Assembly: GCA_023300205.1 (NCBI GenBank) | Contig: JALZVD010000130.1 | Location: forward strand, 1 to 8,473 | Reading direction: 5' to 3' | Length of the DNA stretch: 8,473 nt | Source of the DNA: Akkermansiaceae bacterium | GTDB lineage: Bacteria > Verrucomicrobiota > Verrucomicrobiia > Verrucomicrobiales > Akkermansiaceae | Shown here: piece by piece, positions 7,099 through 8,473 of the stretch | Numbering within the stretch: position 1 is the first letter of the stretch | Layout: each line of letters starts with the position of its first letter | Translations under genes and position numbers: made by a program | The notes under the pieces: generated by a model | What the model was told of the DNA's origin: nothing | Database searches by the model: none | The model's input: only the letters and a program-made list of their open reading frames with translations

Positions 7099-7119
7099 AT
7101 GTTAGAACTAATGGGATGA
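7099..7119 (+). promoter_or_regulatory. Possible six-codon leader ORF coupled to the glycosyltransferase start
   Basis: ATG at 7099 opens a six-codon frame (MLELMG) whose TGA at 7117-7119 overlaps the glycosyltransferase ATG at 7116 in an ATGA. AAGG (7090-7093) lies five bases before this ATG, while no good ribosome site sits directly before 7116. Such a mini-ORF could deliver ribosomes to the main start. It is short enough to be chance. Confidence 0.2.
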
Positions 7120-8069
7120 AAGTTATTGTAACCACTCCTTATGGTAGAGATTCCTTGCAAGGGAATACTGTTACTGCGCTGAGAGTGATTTCTATCTTAG
7201 AGGAAGCAGGTGTTGATGCGATGATGCTTTGTAGAGGTGAAGAGATGCAACGTGCTGATGTTATCATCGCGCTTCATGCTCGGAAGAGTTCTCATTATCT
7301 GGCTGATTTTATGGAGTTAAATCCGGAGGGGAAGGTGATAGTTTACCTTACGGGGACTGATCTCTATGATGATGTTCCTAGTGGGTGTTTGATCTGTATG
7401 AAGAGTATGGAGTTGGCTGATGGGTTGGTTGTCTCTCAGGGGGCCTCACTGGGATCAGTTCCGGAGGGTTTCTTGGCTAAGTCAGCGGTGGTGCGTAAGA
7501 GTATTCATTTGCCTGAAGGTTTGATTGGAGGTTGTGATACGGAACCAGATTTATTCCTATTTGTTGGGCATATGCGTGCGGTGAAGCAGCCATTTATGGG
7601 AGTCGAGGCACTGCAGTTGTTGGACGATTCTGTTCGGTTCATGCTTTTAGGGAAGGAAGTGGATCCGGGGTTGGGTAAGCTTGCTGAGGGTTGGCAAGTG
7701 AGGGATCCGAGGTTTAAATGGCTTGGGGGCTTGGGGTATGTTGAGACGTTGGGGTGGATGAAGCGTTCGGTAGTTACTGTTAATACGAGTCTGATGGAGG
7801 GTGGCTCGAATTCTGTGGGTGAGTCTATTGTGCTAGGTGTGCCAGTTCTGGCGACTAGGATAGAGGGGAATGTTGGTATGCTGGGGGAGGATTACGCAGG
7901 GTATTTTGATGTAGACGATGAGCAAGGGCTCTCGGACTTAATGTATAAGGTGCTCAATGATCCGTCTTATTTAGAGATGTTACGAGAGCAGGTGAGAGTT
8001 AGGGGTGAGAAATTTTCAAGAGAGAATGAAGCGAGAGATTGGGTGAGTGTCATTGAGAGAATAGTATGA
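7116..8069 (+). CDS. SenB-like GT-B glycosyltransferase (TIGR04348-type family)
   Basis: A probable cytoplasmic sugar-transfer enzyme of 317 aa. It resembles the SenB/TIGR04348 group, in which SenB makes a selenosugar from a UDP-sugar and selenophosphate during selenoneine synthesis. Visible marks are GNTVTALR (16-23), ALHARKSSH (52-60), LTGTDLYDD (78-86), FVGHMRAVKQPF (149-160), RFKWLGGLG (199-207) and the C-terminal donor-site run EGGSNSVGESIVLGVPVLA (228-246), then RIEGNVGMLGEDYAGYF (248-264). The EGG..S..E pattern is the usual GT4 nucleotide-sugar site. Neither senA (EgtB-like) nor senC (SelD-like) is in the window, so selenium use is an inference and a thiosugar or other product is possible. 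The ATG at 7116 is chosen because the N-terminal beta strand (MKVIVTTP) begins there. Its stop overlaps the next start by 4 bp. Confidence 0.78.
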   Translation: MKVIVTTPYGRDSLQGNTVTALRVISILEEAGVDAMMLCRGEEMQRADVIIALHARKSSHYLADFMELNPEGKVIVYLTGTDLYDDVPSGCLICMKSMELADGLVVSQGASLGSVPEGFLAKSAVVRKSIHLPEGLIGGCDTEPDLFLFVGHMRAVKQPFMGVEALQLLDDSVRFMLLGKEVDPGLGKLAEGWQVRDPRFKWLGGLGYVETLGWMKRSVVTVNTSLMEGGSNSVGESIVLGVPVLATRIEGNVGMLGEDYAGYFDVDDEQGLSDLMYKVLNDPSYLEMLREQVRVRGEKFSRENEARDWVSVIERIV

Positions 8070-8332
8070 GAAATTTAGCATTAAATGTAGCGGCGATTTT
8101 AAGTTTTTTAGGGGTAATTGTCTCGTTGGTTCTGGGTGTGGTGCTTTTAGCGCAGGGTGAATTTATTAAGTCGATGTTGCTGATTTTGATAGGGGCGCCG
8201 ATGAGTCTGGCGTTAGCTGTGGTTTTTGATTATGTGGGAGATCGTATGCGGCGAGATATATTGGAGGGGAGAGTTAGGGGAAGGCATGATGTGATCGATA
8301 CACCATGGGAGGATGATCCTGACCATATTTGA
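8066..8332 (+). CDS. Small two-helix membrane protein, unrecognised
   Basis: An 88-aa protein that I do not recognise. Two hydrophobic segments (about 5-29 and 36-54), joined by a short QGEFIK turn, form a helical hairpin. The 34-residue tail is charged: basic at 60-73 (RMRRD, EGRVRGRH) and acidic at the end (WEDDPDHI). The basic tail suggests both ends face the cytoplasm. It starts in an ATGA overlap with the glycosyltransferase stop, with GAGAG at 8055-8059 six bases before the ATG, so the two are probably translated together. That hints at a membrane partner or anchor for the glycosyltransferase, but the association is by position only. Normal start, stop and composition make it a likely real gene. 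Confidence 0.7.
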   Translation: MRNLALNVAAILSFLGVIVSLVLGVVLLAQGEFIKSMLLILIGAPMSLALAVVFDYVGDRMRRDILEGRVRGRHDVIDTPWEDDPDHI

Positions 8333-8362
8333 TAGGATATGATGGGTTGAGAGGTGGTGTGT

Positions 8363-8388
8363 TTTTCATGAAAAGTTTTTGCTATGAT
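8363..8388 (+). promoter_or_regulatory. Candidate extended -10 promoter with overlapping palindrome
   Basis: TATGAT (8383-8388) is preceded by TGC, giving an extended -10 TGnTATGAT. The -35 region is poor (TGTTTT at 8360-8365 with a 17-base spacer). A perfect 12-bp palindrome TTTTCATGAAAA occupies 8363-8374, between the -35 and -10, where a repressor could block polymerase. Transcription would begin near 8395, giving a leader of about 20 bases before the ATG at 8415. Confidence 0.4.
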
Positions 8389-8414
8389 ATGAAAATAGTG
8401 TAGAGGTTAGTTAC

Positions 8415-8473
8415 ATGAAGATAAGAAAAGTAAAATTATTTTTGGGAGCGATTGCTCTAGGATTTTTAGGAAC
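8415..8473 (+). CDS. Start of an exported or membrane protein (cut by window end)
   Basis: Only the first 19 complete codons are visible: MKIRKVKLFLGAIALGFLG. The basic start (KIRKVK) followed by a hydrophobic run has the form of a signal peptide or membrane anchor. AGAGG at 8402-8406 lies eight bases before the ATG, the clearest ribosome site in the right half of the window, and the candidate promoter at 8363-8388 precedes it. The frame stays open to the window edge. The product cannot be named. Confidence 0.6.
   Translation, partial: MKIRKVKLFLGAIALGFLG

Noticed and set aside
8368..8403. Eleven-codon frame MKSFCYDMKIV before the last gene
   Set aside because: It begins inside the palindrome and overlaps the candidate -10, so it would not be in the mRNA, and it has no ribosome site.
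1..8473. CRISPR arrays, insertion sequences, prophage or toxin-antitoxin genes
   Set aside because: I saw no repeated spacer structure, no transposase or phage protein and no terminal repeats. The gene content is housekeeping and transport.

Overview
The window is an ordinary-looking chromosomal stretch of a bacterium. Every gene is on the + strand: a MarR/GbsR-type regulator, a tRNA-Leu, a three-gene ABC importer, elongation factor P, a MetX-family homoserine O-acyltransferase, a SenB-like glycosyltransferase with a small membrane protein, and the first codons of an exported or membrane protein. The style of the regulator, EF-P and importer proteins suggests the Verrucomicrobiota/PVC group. 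This is an inference from remembered family style, not a search. The coding strand carries much more G than C, which fits leading-strand genes. Shine-Dalgarno sites are present before some genes and absent before others.

Region 1 (1-880): a 183-aa winged-helix regulator, then a short non-coding stretch with a 10-bp palindrome and an imperfect 32-bp inverted repeat, then tRNA-Leu(CAA) at 694-774 without an encoded CCA. A small hairpin follows the tRNA. A plausible promoter at 847-874 lies so close to the next start codon that the importer mRNA may be leaderless or nearly so.

Region 2 (883-5204): a tight operon for one importer of the ferric-iron/polyamine/phosphonate type: ATPase, solute-binding protein (start overlaps the ATPase stop by 4 bp) and a fused two-domain permease (12-bp gap). 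The order is ATPase, binding protein, permease. The binding protein is long and cysteine-containing, and has an N-terminal hydrophobic segment without a lipobox. The substrate cannot be read from the sequence.

Region 3 (5205-7049): EF-P, with the modifiable lysine in a PGKG loop, then 17 bp later metX, starting at TTG. They may be co-transcribed.

Region 4 (7050-8473): a GT-B glycosyltransferase that matches the SenB/TIGR04348 pattern (selenosugar synthase family). Its stop overlaps the start of an 88-aa two-helix membrane protein by 4 bp. No senA or senC partner is in the window, so its real role is open. This pair is the most interesting part. A possible extended -10 promoter with a 12-bp palindrome then precedes a gene cut off by the window end.
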